Assembly: GCA_902728285.1 (NCBI GenBank)
Contig: CACVBU010000809.1
Location: 68,049-132,048 of the forward strand
Direction: 5' to 3'
From: Clytia hemisphaerica
Taxonomy: Eukaryota; Cnidaria; Hydrozoa; Leptothecata; Clytiidae
DNA: 64,000 nucleotides
The notes beneath the pieces are model-generated. The model was given only the letters and a program-made list of their open reading frames with translations. It had not been told where the DNA came from and searched no databases. This document shows positions 1 through 11,343 of the stretch, in pieces (the first letter of the stretch is position 1; each line of letters starts with the position of its first letter). Made by a program: the position numbers and the translations under genes.

Positions 1-620
1 CATGAAAGTAGGTAAAAGATGGATCAAGCAGATTTTTGTAAAAAAACTTTGCAGCTCAAAAAACGCATGTTCATCTATAAGAATCACTATTAATAAGCAT
101 ACATCAATGTTCTTAGCCAAATTACTCAATTTTTTGATGAGATACACGCTTCTTTTTTTTATAAGAATGGTGTTTTTTCATTTCATCATGGATATTCTTA
201 ACTTTTTGGCGAAAATCATCCAAAAATATTCTTACGCTATTCTTAGGTTAAGATCAAAATTTGCAATCTACAGGTTAAAATGCATTAAAAATGGCATTTT
301 TAGGTTCAGTTGCTAAATTCCATGACGGTGATATTCTTACCATATTCTTAATTTTTCGGCCATTTTCATCATGGACATTCTTATAAAGTGTATTCTTATA
401 AAAAAAAAAGCGTGTAGATGTCTTTTTATGCTCACGAAGTCTTGAATATGAAAGAATATTTCAAGAGCATAAAATTTTGGTTTCTAAACGTTTTTTTTTG
501 TAAGAAACAAACGACTAATTTTAATAAATCGTCACTATTTGTGTTCTGAATGATTGTTTAACGTTCATGCTCACGTAGATATCAATTATATATGTGTTAA
601 ATGCATAACCAGGTAGGTCC
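1..620 (+). mobile_element. 'GGACCTACC' TIR element, 3' part (copy 1)
   Basis: It matches the right half of the copy at 33599-34722 (ATCAAGCAGATTTT, TCTTGAATATGAAAGAATAT, GCATAACCAGGTAGGTCC) and ends at GGTAGGTCC 612-620. The left half lies outside the window. An ATTCTT-type MITE is inserted at 143-416. Confidence 0.75.
143..416 (+). mobile_element. TA-flanked MITE, ATTCTT type (copy A1)
   Basis: TIR TACACGCTTCTTTTTTTTAT / ATAAAAAAAAAAGCGTGTA. The interior repeats TATTCTT at least six times. The related element at 34490-34540 lacks this insertion and keeps a single TA (GAGATATATG), confirming a TA target duplication. Confidence 0.8.
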
Positions 621-882
621 ATAAAAGTATCACTTGTTATTTGCATCTTTATTTGATTTCTATTTACGTCATCAATACACATCGAGTTTTTTGAAAAATA
701 CAAGTCGCCAAAATTCTGCAAAATACATAGCTATTCGGTAATTTTCTCAAAAGCGATATCAGAGCCCGATTCGCATCCCCTATATCAAAACTAATTTGGG
801 GATGCATGCAGCCTACTTAAAACGTGGTCCTTATAAAAAAAACGATTAGAACAAATGATGGTCCAAGTAAATTATTTGCATT

Positions 883-977
883 CCCAGCTGCCACACAACG
901 TTATTTCAACGTTCATGTAACGTTGGACGTTGTGAACGTTAGATAAACGTCAAAAAAAACGTTGTGTGCCAGCTGGG
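883..977. mobile_element. AACGTT-repeat MITE, copy 1
   Basis: The ends CCCAGCTGCCACACAACGTT and AACGTTGTGTGCCAGCTGGG are inverted. In between, AACGTT or AACGT recurs about six times. Confidence 0.75.
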
Positions 978-1423
978 TTGCTTTTGCTAGATAAGCAATC
1001 AGCTTCATATACGTATTGATTGGCTTTAATCTAACCCATTTGGTATCTATCAGATTTCGATGATATTTCCTTCGACAAATCTTGTCAGATCATAACTAAA
1101 ATAGCTAAATCTCACTTTCAAGGAGGGCTTGGTGTTGAACACCGTCCAAATTCATGTTTTTCATTAGAAATGAATTTTACCCGCTTAATATTATACCACT
1201 TCATTTAGAATCCCGTTGTACGTTAATTTTTTCTGCGCTCTAATTAAGTGTCAACTTTTCCAACGGATCACTGAAATTGGTCCTAGCTGCCTGAAAGGAA
1301 AAATAGAATTAATAATTGTATATGAATGAGGGCAATTTTACGAGGGCTTTCCGAAACGTAATCAAATGCAATGAGTGATAGCGAGCTATAGTTAAATGTC
1401 TTTGTTCCAAGATGCCTACCCAA

Positions 1424-1911
1424 TTAGATAGCGGCCGTAATACAGTGGTAAAGTATCGGTGCGCAAGGTTTTGGGTTCAAAACTCAGCTGGGTCATACCT
1501 TAAGGGAAGAAATTTTCGCGGTTCACAGCTCAAAATTCCGAAGTTTGGCGGAATTTTTTTTTGTGGTTGAGAGGAATTTTTGCTTAAAATATCGCTTATT
1601 TTGCCCAAAAAACACCAATTCTAAAGGTGATTTTTTAAATAATGAAAATAATCCTTTTTCGCGGAATTTAATTTCGTCAAAAAACCGCGAAAATTTGTTC
1701 CGCGAAAATTTGTTCCCTTGAGGTACCAAAAAGATTCCAAAAATGGTACTTGATGCCTCTCTGCTTGATGCTCAGCAATTAAAAGAAGGATCAAGGGTAG
1801 GTGGCGCAATCCAGAGAGAAAAAGTGGCACCCTGCCCTACCTTCGGGTTGATAGCTATCGAAAGAGGAGCCTTCAGGCCGCCTCCAACTGCGGTCACAGA
1901 CTTACTTGCTG
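1424..1911 (+). mobile_element. tRNA-derived SINE, split by a MITE
   Basis: Head 1424-1497 has A-box-like (TACAGTGGTAAAG) and B-box-like (GGGTTCAAAACTC) sequence. The body resumes at 1726 (GGTACTTGATGCCTCTCTGC) and runs to about 1911. The reverse-oriented copy at 40347-40615 is continuous across the junction. Confidence 0.7.
1496..1725 (+). mobile_element. TA-flanked MITE with CCTTAAGGGAAG ends, inside the SINE
   Basis: TA|CCTTAAGGGAAGAAATTT ... AAATTTGTTCCCTTGAGG|TA. It interrupts the SINE between GGTCATACC and the body; CGCGAAAATTTGTTC occurs as a subterminal repeat. Confidence 0.75.
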
Positions 1912-1921
1912 GATAGCTTTT

Positions 1922-3031
1922 GGACCTACCTGGAGGTCCTATAAATTAACCTTTGTCCGTCCGTCCGTTAGTTACCAGCTTTTCTCGAGATTGGCTCATT
2001 AGTTTTTTCTAAATTTTTGCACAATGATGCGAAATGGCAATGCCCAAAATGTGACGGAGCCCGATTTTCGAAAAAAAAATTTTCCGACCAAAAATGGCGG
2101 AAATATGCCGGAAAAACTGGTTTTTCGGCATTTTCTCGAGATTTCATCATTAGTTTTTTCTGATTTTTTGCTCAAAGATGCGTATTAACAATGCCCAAAA
2201 CATAGCCTAGTCTGATTCTTAAGAACAATTTTTTTCCGGCCGAAAATGCCGGAAATATGCCGGAAATCGCCATTTTTCTGGATTTTCATTGGATTTTTCC
2301 ATATAATTGGTTGTTTTTTCATTCAAAAACATTATTAATAGCAATGCCCACTATCAAGCATGTTTTAATTTTCAATAGAATTGATTTTTGAAGCCGGAAC
2401 TTTCTAAAAATCGCCGGAACAGCCGATTTTCGCCGGAAAAACGGTATTTCTTGAATTTCTCGAGCTGTACTTTATATTTTTTTATGAAATTTTGCACACT
2501 GATGCAATATGACAATACCTAAATTGTGACGGAGCCTGATTTTCGAAAAAAGTTCAATTCCAGCCGAAAATGCCGGAAATATGTCGGAAAAATCGGCTTT
2601 TTTTACATTTTCTCGAATTTTCATCTTTAGCTTTTTTTCTGATTTTTTGCAGAAAGATGCGTATTTGCAATGCTCAAAACATGGCCGAGTTCGATTTTTG
2701 AGAAAAAATTTTTACCGGTTGAAAATTCCGGAAATCGCCGTTTTTGCAGATTTTCATTATATGTTTTCCTTGTATTTCTATGTTCTTCACACAAAAACAT
2801 TATTGATAACAGTGCTCACCATCAAGCATGATTCAATTGTCAATAAAACTGATTTTTGCAACCATAACTTCCTATTTATTTTTTTCCCCTACAACCCTTC
2901 CCTCTCCCCCCATCAACAATCAATGATGAATTTATTGCGTTGTGTATTTTCGCTAAACCCTATATTTTCTGACTGATTTTTTTCATTTTTCTTTTCGCAT
3001 TGCTATCTAACTTTCATCATCAGGTAGGTCC
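1922..3031 (+). mobile_element. 'GGACCTACC' TIR element, nearly complete (copy 2)
   Basis: It starts TTTTGGACCTACCTGGAGGTCC (hairpin end) and finishes CAGGTAGGTCC. Inside are three or so diverged internal repeats of TTTCTCGAGATT ... TGATTTTTGC ... ATGCCGGAAATATGCCGGAAA. No ORF of note; non-autonomous. Confidence 0.75.
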
Positions 3032-3520
3032 ATTCAGCATGTTGCTTGTTTTATTTAGCTTTTTGGATTTACAACAACTTTTAAGCATGATGAGTTTGGC
3101 TGTTTCATTTAAAATCCATGCAGAGGATGGAGGAACCTTATCAACCAAAAAAATAATTCTTGGAAATATAGGGAAAATGAAAAAAATGCAATAAGCACCT
3201 GGAACAATTCTTCTACATACCTTTAAGTGAGGGTGGACGAACTAAAACCTGTCTTTTAGTCCCAAAAAACGTGTACAACACTTCGCAGTTCATTTAGGGA
3301 AATTCCCAATGTGACATAAGTTAAACCACAAGTGGTTTTTATCTTTTCGCTACCACAACGAAAACGATGACATTAGAAAGCAGTAAGCTTATGGTTGCCT
3401 TCACTGTGCCTAATGTTAATTTTTGACAGATCACTTGCAGTGGTCTTAAAAAAAAACAAATTAAAGTTCATCTAAATTCTATCTCAATTATCTCTAAGTT
3501 TAGTTTCCTTCCCCTCTGAG

Positions 3521-3596
3521 CAGGCACATAACGTATCTTCTAACGTTCACAACGTCCATTTAACGTCAGATGAACGTTGAATCAACGTTATGTTTC
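3521..3596. mobile_element. AACGTT-repeat MITE, degenerate copy
   Basis: CAGGCACATAACGT ... AACGTTATG with four internal AACGTT/AACGTC words. Confidence 0.5.
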
Positions 3597-3639
3597 GAGG
3601 AAATACTTCTATTTAAAATCACTTTATAAGAATGTCCAT

Positions 3640-4270
3640 GATGAAAATGTTTCATATTTCAAAAATTTTGATTTTTGAAGCCTGGGGACGAGTTTTTCGC
3701 CAAAACGAGGCTAAAACTTTGGGGCAGCCTGGAGACTTCAAATATTGTTCGATTTGGCTGAAATTTGGCACACTTGTTCCTTGGGTAAATATCTGGTGGT
3801 ATATTTTTCATTTTTCAAAAGTTTTGATTTTTGGGGCCTGGGGACGAGTTTTTCGCCAAAACGAGGCTAAAACTTTGGGACAGCCTGGAGACTTCAAAAT
3901 TGTTCAATTTGGCTGAAAGTTTGCACACTTGTTCCTTGGGTAAATATCTGATTGTGTTTCTTTCATTTTTCAAAAATTTTGATTTTTGGGGCCTGGGGAC
4001 GAGTTTTTCGCCAAAACGAGGCTAAAACATTGGGGCAGTCTGGAGACCTCCAAAATGGTCGGATTTGGTTGAAATTTGGCACACTTGTTCATTGGGTGAA
4101 TATCTGGGGGCACTTTTTGCATTTTTCAAAAATTTTGATTTTTGGGGCCTCGGGACGAGTTTTTTGCGAAAACGAGGCTAAAGCTTTGGAGCAGCCTACA
4201 GACCTCCAAAATAGGCGGATTTGGTTGAAATTTGGCACACTTGTTCATTGGGTGAATATCTGGGTGTCTA
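3640..4270 (+). repeat. 156-bp tandem repeat, four copies
   Basis: The landmark GCCTGGGGACGAGTTTTT begins at 3679, 3836, 3991 and (with CGGG) 4147, spacings 157, 155 and 156. Units run ...TTTTTCAAAAATTTTGATTT, landmark, AAACGAGGCTAAA, TTGGCACACTTGTT. Because 156 is a multiple of 3, plus-strand frames stay open as about 52-residue repeats; this alone does not show coding. Confidence 0.85.
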
Positions 4271-4439
4271 CAATTGGGCCTATGAATAATTTGAAGCCAC
4301 TGGAGTTGAGCCCAGTGCGTTGCGCACGTTCGACTATTTTTAAAGCATTTTCAATTATAAATTGTCAATAACCCCCAAGTTAGGCTCACTCCTTTCACAA
4401 AAATGCCATTTTAAGCTTGAGACGTATGTACTAAGCGTT

Positions 4440-4568
4440 AAAAATCTATTCTGAATTAGGATCCTAACCTAAAAATGCTGTAAGAATATTTTAGGATGAT
4501 TTTCCTAAAAAAGTTAAGAATATCCATGATGAAATGGATTTACACCATTCTTATAAAAAAAGCGTGTA
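4440..4568 (+). mobile_element. ATTCTT-type MITE, partial copy (A3)
   Basis: Right end CATTCTTATAAAAAAAGCGTGTA with internal GAATATT words; the left end is decayed. Confidence 0.55.
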
Positions 4569-4930
4569 TCAATCTTATTTAAAAACAAAACCAATTAAAG
4601 CGATTGATGGATCACCGAAAGTGACACGTTTATTAAACTGTTTGGATTTTAGGAGGGGCCTTTCAAAAAAAAGTGAGCGTTTATTAAATAATATATAACC
4701 AAGGCCACTTAAATAATATGAACTGGAACTATATTTTGCCTTTTCATTATTATTTGAGTACAAATATGTCAATTTAGGAATGTAAACGTGTGAAAATCAG
4801 TTAGAATACTAAAATAATATCATCGTATAGCTCAGTTTTCCTTCATAGTATACCTCCATACTGCTACTTGTCTCTAAAACACCCATTCTAGAGGGGAGGA
4901 GGCGTTTATTTGAATGGGTGTTTGTTTTTT

Positions 4931-5520
4931 GGACCTACCCCCGGGTACCCCGGTGGGGGTCCTTTAAATTAACCCAAGTTCGTCCGTCCGTTACCAGCTT
5001 TTCTCGGGATTAGCTCATTAGTTTTTTCTGATTTTTGGCACAATGATGCAAAATGATGATTCCTAAAAAGTGACGGAGCCCGATTTTCGAAAAAAAATAT
5101 ATTTGGGCAAATTTGGCCCAAAAACTGCCTAAAAATAGTGTTTTTTGGACTTTTTGTGCAAAATCCTGTCATTACTTTTTTCAGATTTTTTGTACAAAGA
5201 TGGAGGGCAAGATTCTCTAAAGAATGACTGAAATGGTTTTTCCCGGAAAATTCTTATTTGCCTTAAAAGACGGATTTTCGTATTTTGGGCAAATTCCCTT
5301 TAACCAAATAATGAAAATATAGCTTTTCTCAATGTTGACTCATAATTTATTTCTGTTTTTTTGCACAATGATGCAAAATGGCAATGCCCAAAATGTGACG
5401 GAGCCAGATTTTTAAGGAAAATGTTTTGGGCAAATTTGGGCCAAAAACTGCTTAAAAATAGGGTTTTTTGGGCCTGAATGGTTTAAGTCATTTTCGTATT
5501 TGGGGAAATTCCTTTTTACC
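4931..5520 (+). mobile_element. 'GGACCTACC' TIR element, left part (copy 3)
   Basis: GGACCTACCCCCGGGTACCC CGGTGGGGGTCC hairpin start, then AAATTAACCC, GTTCGTCCGTCCG and the GTGACGGAGCCCGATTTTCG block. No right end before the Penelope-like fragment. Confidence 0.65.
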
Positions 5521-5583
5521 ATTTTACATTATTCAACACGCAAGCTTTTAGTGTCATACGTTTGATACGAATGTAGATTATAA

Positions 5584-5644
5584 TTTAAATAATATTTTAA
5601 TGGTCATTCTGTATATATTTTTCGTGTAAACAATATTTCGACCT
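5584..5644 (-). repeat. pseudo-LTR direct repeat, copy 1
   Basis: TTTAAATAATATTTTAATGG ... TTTCGACCT; identical to 6583-6643. Confidence 0.85.
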
Positions 5645-5723
5645 GCTTGGTGCAGGTCTTCGTCAGGTCTAAACAATACAAACGGTTGAAGGCGCTACCT
5701 TGACTTTTTTGACGTCAAAAAAG

Positions 5724-6392
5724 TCAATGTAGTGTCTTCTCCCTAATGTACGAGAGCATTGGCTTCCAAAACCTAGATGTCACATACTGACCATCGTCTA
5801 AATTAAGACCATGGTCACTATGTGGCGCCGTCTGACGGAATTGGATTTCCAATGCTTCTCGCACTTTTCTATCAAATTTGTTCTCTTCAGTCTTTAAAAG
5901 CCTAGCTTCGTTCCAATTAAGTCCTTGGGTACAGTCTTTAGCATGGTTAGTTATACCCGAAATGTCCCATTTTTCATCTTCAACGTTCTTTTTATGTTGG
6001 CTGACACGTGTGGATATCTTTAACCCGGTCTCGCCAACATATCTTTTACCACATTCGCATTCTATCATATACATACCAGGGTGACTGTTAGGTGGTAGTC
6101 GGCTTTTGTTCTTAGAAGTTAGCAAAGTTTTTAGATTTGAACCACTCTTGAACACTGTTCTGTACCCAGCATTTCGGAAGGATTTCCTCAGTTTTGGGCT
6201 CAGACCAGGTATCCAAGGTAATTTAACGATTGGTAGTTGCTCTGGATCATTTCGATTGTCGGTTGTCTGGTTCCTGGTTCTGTCGTAATCGTTTGCGATA
6301 CGGGTTAAAGTGTTACGATCATAACCGTTCTCGACAAAGTTATTTATTAAGAAATCAATTTCTTCCTGACGGAATCGGTCATCACAAATTCA
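5724..6392 (-). pseudogene. Penelope-like element remnant: linker and GIY-YIG endonuclease domain
   Basis: About 222 codons stay open from just below a TGA at about 6393 to a stop at 5724. The distal part reads GMYMIECECGKRYVGETGLK (GIY-YIG core, with MYM...YVG), then ISTRVSQHKKN with the family's Arg/His positions, and a downstream Glu (EALEIQFRQ). The upstream part (GLSPKLRKSFRNAGYRTVF) matches the linker between reverse transcriptase and endonuclease in Penelope-like retroelements. No reverse transcriptase catalytic motif remains, so the copy is 5'-truncated. The encoded endonuclease would nick target DNA during retrotransposition. Confidence 0.8.
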
Positions 6393-6582
6393 GACATACT
6401 TATTTAGAGAATAAGAATTTTGCTGGTCGGAATTTAGAGGGTGTCACATGTAAGAGGCTAAATATCGGATTAACAAGCAACATGCTGAATGGACCTACCT
6501 AATGATTAACATCAGATGAAAATAAGAAAAAAGTGACAATAATTGTATAAAAATTCAGAATGGAAAAATAAAGCTTGTGTGT

Positions 6583-6643
6583 TTTAAATAATATTTTAAT
6601 GGTCATTCTGTATATATTTTTCGTGTAAACAATATTTCGACCT
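6583..6643 (-). repeat. pseudo-LTR direct repeat, copy 2
   Basis: Identical to 5584-5644; here the downstream hairpin (GCTTGGTGCAGG) is absent, so this copy is cut at CGACCT. Confidence 0.85.
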
Positions 6644-7880
6644 AACATCCCCCATGTCGAGATTAGACCAAGTTACAGCACAGACTCTACTGTCTTCATA
6701 AGATAATTAATTTTTTTCATCTAATTCCAGACTATTCGTACCAACGGCGGAGGTTCCGAATTACCCTTACAAGGTCAGCATTCATATTAAATCTTTCATA
6801 TCGAAAAAAAATTGTCTTGTTTGATAAACTTATGATAGAATACCTTAAAGTTGAAATTGTGTTAAAATTTTTACTCGAGGCACGAAGTTTTTCCCTTTAA
6901 GATAGCGAGCAAACTCTCTCGTATTAGGGATGATCGTCTGTATTTTTAATGACAAATTCTGACTGATGAAATGAATTAATATGCGTCATAGACTTCCTTA
7001 CCACATTAGAAATTTAGAGGGAATTTTCCAAAAGAACTAATTAATTATTTCGAATTAATATATTTTTTTAGAACATGATGGAATTTGTGAGCCTAGAATA
7101 TTGTTTACATGGTGGTACGATTGTCCGAAATATTGATCAAGCTACACATATCCTTCTCTCGCAAAGGTACAGGAGTTTTCTGGGTTGGAAGATTCCTCTA
7201 AAGATGCCGACCTTTCTTAAAATTTGAGCACTTAATATTCACTATCTTCCCATTCATTTTTGACAATTATTCATCGTTAAATTTTATATGCACTGTTTTA
7301 CCACTGTTTCTTTTCCTGCACTGAGTTCTGGCCGTTGGAAGTTTGAAAAAATTCAGAATTTGCTGATTCTAAATGTCCATTCATTACCGCCGCCCCTAAA
7401 CGGCTAAAAATTGGATGAACAAAATAGATTCACAGCGAGGGGCTGTAACGTTTGAAATTAGAAAAATTATGAAAAATCTAAATGCTTATAATAGTCTTCA
7501 AAATTTTTCTCTACTATTCCACTAAAGTGAGGTCGATGAGCTCTCATTATTTTGGAATTTACATTTTAATGATTTCCATTTTAATGACCTATTTTGTCTA
7601 CTTAGTGACGATCTGGCCGTCCAGGACATACGTGCAATAATCCGAACGAAACGAGTCAAGCCTCAGGTTATCACAGAACTTTGGATTCGTGATAGTATCG
7701 ATCAGAACAAAATGTTGGAAGAACGACCTTATAAACCTGCGTGAACATATATTCCTATTGTGAAGTGGTTGGTTCGCTTGTCCGTGACACCACCAAAGGA
7801 GTGCTAGAGGGTGCAATGCTCCTATTTATAATGGTGTTCATTGAGCTCATCGGTTTGACTTCAATACACCTTTTCGACCG
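6644..7880. other. no gene recognised
   Basis: AT-rich sequence with only short chance ORFs. I see no splice-bounded coding block or clear repeat here. Confidence 0.5.
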
Positions 7881-8260
7881 TACTCTTGTCTCCCGAATAG
7901 ACGTCCCCCCGCTAATTGTTAAGAGACCAAAAAATCCATCCCCCCCCCGCCTCTTATTAAGACCCCCCCCCCCCCCCCCCCCCCGCTAATTAAATTCGAA
8001 TAATTCAATATTTTATTGCAGTGTAGATAGACCTTAAACTTGATAAAATTTTCCTTTTTGTTAGTACTTGGTTCTTATTTTACGTGTTCATTTGTTAAAG
8101 TTTCTTTTTTGTTGTTGAATATGATACCAGTTAGAAAAAATTCTGTCTTCAAATTACCCCCCCCTCTTATTCCATCCCCCCTGCTTATTAGAATTTAGAA
8201 AATTTTCCTACCCCCCTGCTTATTCAGACCCCCCCCCCGTCTGTTCGGGAGACAAGAGTA
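7881..8260. mobile_element. C-rich TIR MITE, copy 1
   Basis: TA|CTCTTGTCTCCCGAATAG ... CTGTTCGGGAGACAAGAG|TA, flanked by TA. The interior has C-runs up to about 23, including 7965-7984, so the minus strand has long G-runs. Same element as 37212-37579. Confidence 0.85.
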
Positions 8261-8265
8261 GTCGC

Positions 8266-8404
8266 GCGGGCTTTTTTTGTCCGATTTATCCCACTAAAAC
8301 CGTCCCAATCCTTTTTTGACGCATTTTTCTACTGTCTATTGGTGCGAAAAAAAGGACTGGGACGGTTTTAGTGGAATAAAGCGGACAAAAAAATGCCCGC
8401 ACGG
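8266..8404. repeat. fold-back repeat with about 55-bp arms
   Basis: GCGGGCTTTTTTTGTCCG with CCACTAAAACCGTCCCA pairs with TGGGACGGTTTTAGTGG and CGGACAAAAAAATGCCCGC around a 30-bp loop. It directly adjoins the C-rich MITE. Confidence 0.75.
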
Positions 8405-8811
8405 CAATTGGTGGCTACAGTCGAAAAGGTGTAACCTATGCTGGATAAAAAATACAATACAAAAACTCCGGGGAATTTTGCCATGAAATATGTAAAGAAT
8501 GATGAATTTCGTCAAAGATGTGAAAAGTCAAACTGTTGTGGAAGGTCCAATTAAAATGCTCTATTAATACTGGATACTTTTTGTTCTGTCATCTGCAAAC
8601 CTCTGTTAACATCATTTACTTGAGATTATATTTTAATGTTATTATGAATAGATAATTACTTTGTCATAAAAATCTGCTCTCTTACACAAATTTTCCGATA
8701 CCCCTGAGAACACTACTGCTTCGGTCATTCCTTTCAGCTAATTTTCAAATACCCCTCGAGGTTTTCTCTTCTCCTCCTTTAACAGCATTAAGGAGGACCA
8801 TCTTCCTTATC

Positions 8812-9420
8812 GGACCTACACCGGTGGAGGTTCTATAATTTAAGGGCTCTCTAAACATGGTCAAATCAAAAAATCGGTTATGAGACTTGAAGATAAAACT
8901 TTTGTTTTGAGTTCCTCGACACTTTTAACAAAAAACTGTCTTTACATATAAGTTGTTTCTGAATTTATTCTATCAAGAGTAGCATACCAGGATAATCACG
9001 ACGACGGACGAAAAATGTAATAGGCTAGTGAAAATACGAAATTTGAATGGCTGAAACTCACTATAGCCTGTTAAAATTTTGTTCGTCGTCGTGATTTTGC
9101 CGATTTACTTAACCTCACTATTGGCAATTTAATTACAAAAATGACGTTGTGAACCTTAAAACGTTAACCCTTTAAGTACCAATGACGAGTATACTAGACA
9201 TGGGCTATATAGGAGGGTGAAGCCCTCCTGTAATGCCCAATTTGAGTTAGAAATGGTCTAACTCGTAGGAATTGGATTGGGTTTCATGGTCAAGCAAAAA
9301 AAAAATCTAAAGTGAGTCTTTCCAGTAAGATTTTAAGCCAAAAATGCAAAAAAATGCAAAACTTTGACAAAAATCCCAAATAATCTTTTTTAAGATTCTT
9401 TCTATCATTCAGGTAGGTAT
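8812..9420 (+). mobile_element. 'GGACCTACC' TIR element, diverged copy
   Basis: It starts GGACCTACACCGGTGGAGG and ends TTCAGGTAGGT. The interior is interrupted by the CACGACGACG MITE at 8976-9121. Confidence 0.5.
8976..9121. mobile_element. CACGACGACG fold-back MITE, copy 1
   Basis: AATCACGACGACGGACGAAA pairs with TTCGTCGTCGTGATTTT; GGCTAGTG/CTATAGCC lies inside. Same element as 50439-50587. Confidence 0.75.
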
Positions 9421-9544
9421 GCGCAGTGGATTTTTACATTTTTAAATTCAAGAATAGTTAGCCTAACAGAAAATTTATAATTTGTCATGGTTTCGCTGCG
9501 TAGATCAGTCAGAAAAAACATACATTTTATACACGAAAAATATG

Positions 9545-9720
9545 AAAACTCACTATGGTCAGTTCGTTCATTTGTTCGTTCGTTATTTAACTTTTCTCGA
9601 GATTGGCTCATCAGTTTTTCCTGATTTTTGGCACAAAGATGCTTAATGATAATGCCCAAAACATGGCCCTGGAAATTTTTTTTCCGGCCGAAAATGCCGG
9701 AAACTGCCGCTCGAGATTTC
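9545..9720 (+). mobile_element. fragment of the 'GGACCTACC' element
   Basis: It contains the GTTCGTTCGTTA, AACTTTTCTCGAGATTGGCT and CCGGCCGAAAATGCCGGAAA blocks of that family without either end. Confidence 0.55.
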
Positions 9721-10432
9721 CTCTAGAGAGATGAGTCCTTGAAGGATGACGTATCGTAAAATACAACGGAAAAGCACTGAAAAAAATCTTCATTTGACTT
9801 TTTTCAAACTTTCATTTTGACTTTTTCCAGACAAAAACGCCCACCGCCAAAAATTTTCTACCCCAAATCTGTCCAAAAACGCCAACCGCCCATAAACTTT
9901 GCTCCATCCATCCGCTCATTTAAGAAACTTTTTGACTTTTTTCTAAGAATTTTTAACTTTTTCTTTGAAATTAATTTTTTTACTTTTTGTAGAAGTGTAC
10001 GATAATCTTTCGAGTAATTTACCCCTCGATAAATCGTTCGCTAAATCAAAAGTTCGAAAAATTGACCAGGAGTCGACTCAGTATTGGAAACAGTCCATTC
10101 CCAAGATTAAGATAGTAATAAAGGTGTTTTTTCAACCCAAAAATGTTCACGTCAATCTTAAAAAACAAGGATATTATAGCAATTAGTTGTTCCAAATTAT
10201 ATCTTGGTCAAAAAGCAACTTTTCCTTTAAGGTTGCGGGATTTTATGTAGATAATGAAAAAAACAGAGGGCGGGTATTTTATGCCTTGCACCATCTAAAA
10301 ATAAATCTTCAAACTTTCAAAAGAGCTTTAGCAATACATCAATGGGGAAAGATCAGATACCTGACACTGAATAAAAACTTAGAGAAAGAGTAAAAAAGAC
10401 ACTCTTGTTTCAATTAAGAGTCTGCCAAACCA
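9721..10432. other. no gene recognised
   Basis: AT-rich; two adjacent plus-strand frames (9965-10393) lack a convincing start, splice sites or motifs. Confidence 0.45.
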
Positions 10433-11133
10433 CGCGCCTAGCGTACCCTATATTTTTCACGCCCCTAATTTTTTCACGAGCCTGATTTTTTCACACGCCT
10501 AATTTTTTCACGCGCCCATATTTTCCAGGTGCCTGGAAAACTCTCAAAAAATTAAGTTTAGACATATATTGCGAGTATAGGTGATTTCTGTACCTAACTC
10601 GAGATATTGAGCTTCGAAAAGTGCAAAAAATGGACAAAATTAAATAGTTGTTTCTGGCTGAAAAAAGGGTCAATATCTTCAGTTAGGTACAGAAATCACC
10701 TATACTCTCGCACCTATATATCTTCAATCTAAATTTTTTGAGAGCTTTCCAAAAATATACAACAGGTCTCTCCTTTTTCCAAACTAAAATTTTCAATAAA
10801 TTTTGACCCTATGATTTTTGCCTGAGACCGCCATATTTGTCATTTGAAAAAAAAAATGGCACCCATGTTATTTTAATTCTCCTACTACTTAGCTTTCCAG
10901 AAAGGATAACAAGTGCTTTGACTAAAAAAGTCGCACCATTTTACAAATATCCCCCTACTATTAGTGAAGGTTTAAAATTATAAGGCGAAAGGGGAAAAAT
11001 CAAGGCACGTGAAAATTTTAGGTCGAGCGTGAAAAAAATAAAACGCCTGGAAAATATGGGCGTGTGAAAAAAATAAGGCGTGTGAAAAAAGAGGCGCGTG
11101 GGCGCGTGAAAAATATAGGGTGCGCTAGGCGCG
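10433..11133. mobile_element. TIR element with a nested palindrome
   Basis: The ends GCGCCTAGCGTACCCTATAT and ATATAGGGTGCGCTAGGCGC are inverted; TTTTTCACGCG-type words repeat near both ends. Inside, AGGTGATTTCTGTACCTAAC (10579) pairs with GTTAGGTACAGAAATCACCT (about 10700). Confidence 0.75.
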
Positions 11134-11343
11134 GGCGATTTAGGAGACTCGATTTTACGGATTTTCGTAATTTCCTTAAAGTTTTGCTTGGGATAAGCAT
11201 TTTTCAGCCATAGCAAGTCCTCGACCTAAGCATATCCGAATATTGAATTTTGGCATAGTGAGAAAAACAAACTATAAATTATAAATGTTTGTGGATGACG
11301 AGGAAAGCGTAAATGATTTTACAATTTTCGGAAAACGATACTT

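Larger units (their letters stand above)
5584..6643 (-). mobile_element. Penelope-like retroelement fragment with flanking 61-bp direct repeats
   Basis: The 61-bp stretches at 5584-5644 and 6583-6643 are identical by eye and lie exactly 999 bp apart, flanking the GIY-YIG frame. This is the pseudo-LTR arrangement typical of Penelope-like elements. Just outside the reading frame the minus strand has CCTGACGA, a GACCTGC/GCAGGTC hairpin, then CGAAA, resembling a hammerhead-ribozyme core. Confidence 0.7.

Noticed and set aside
3632-4371. ORFs across the 156-bp tandem array as a repeat protein
   Set aside because: No start context, splice sites or known motif; openness follows from the unit length being divisible by three.
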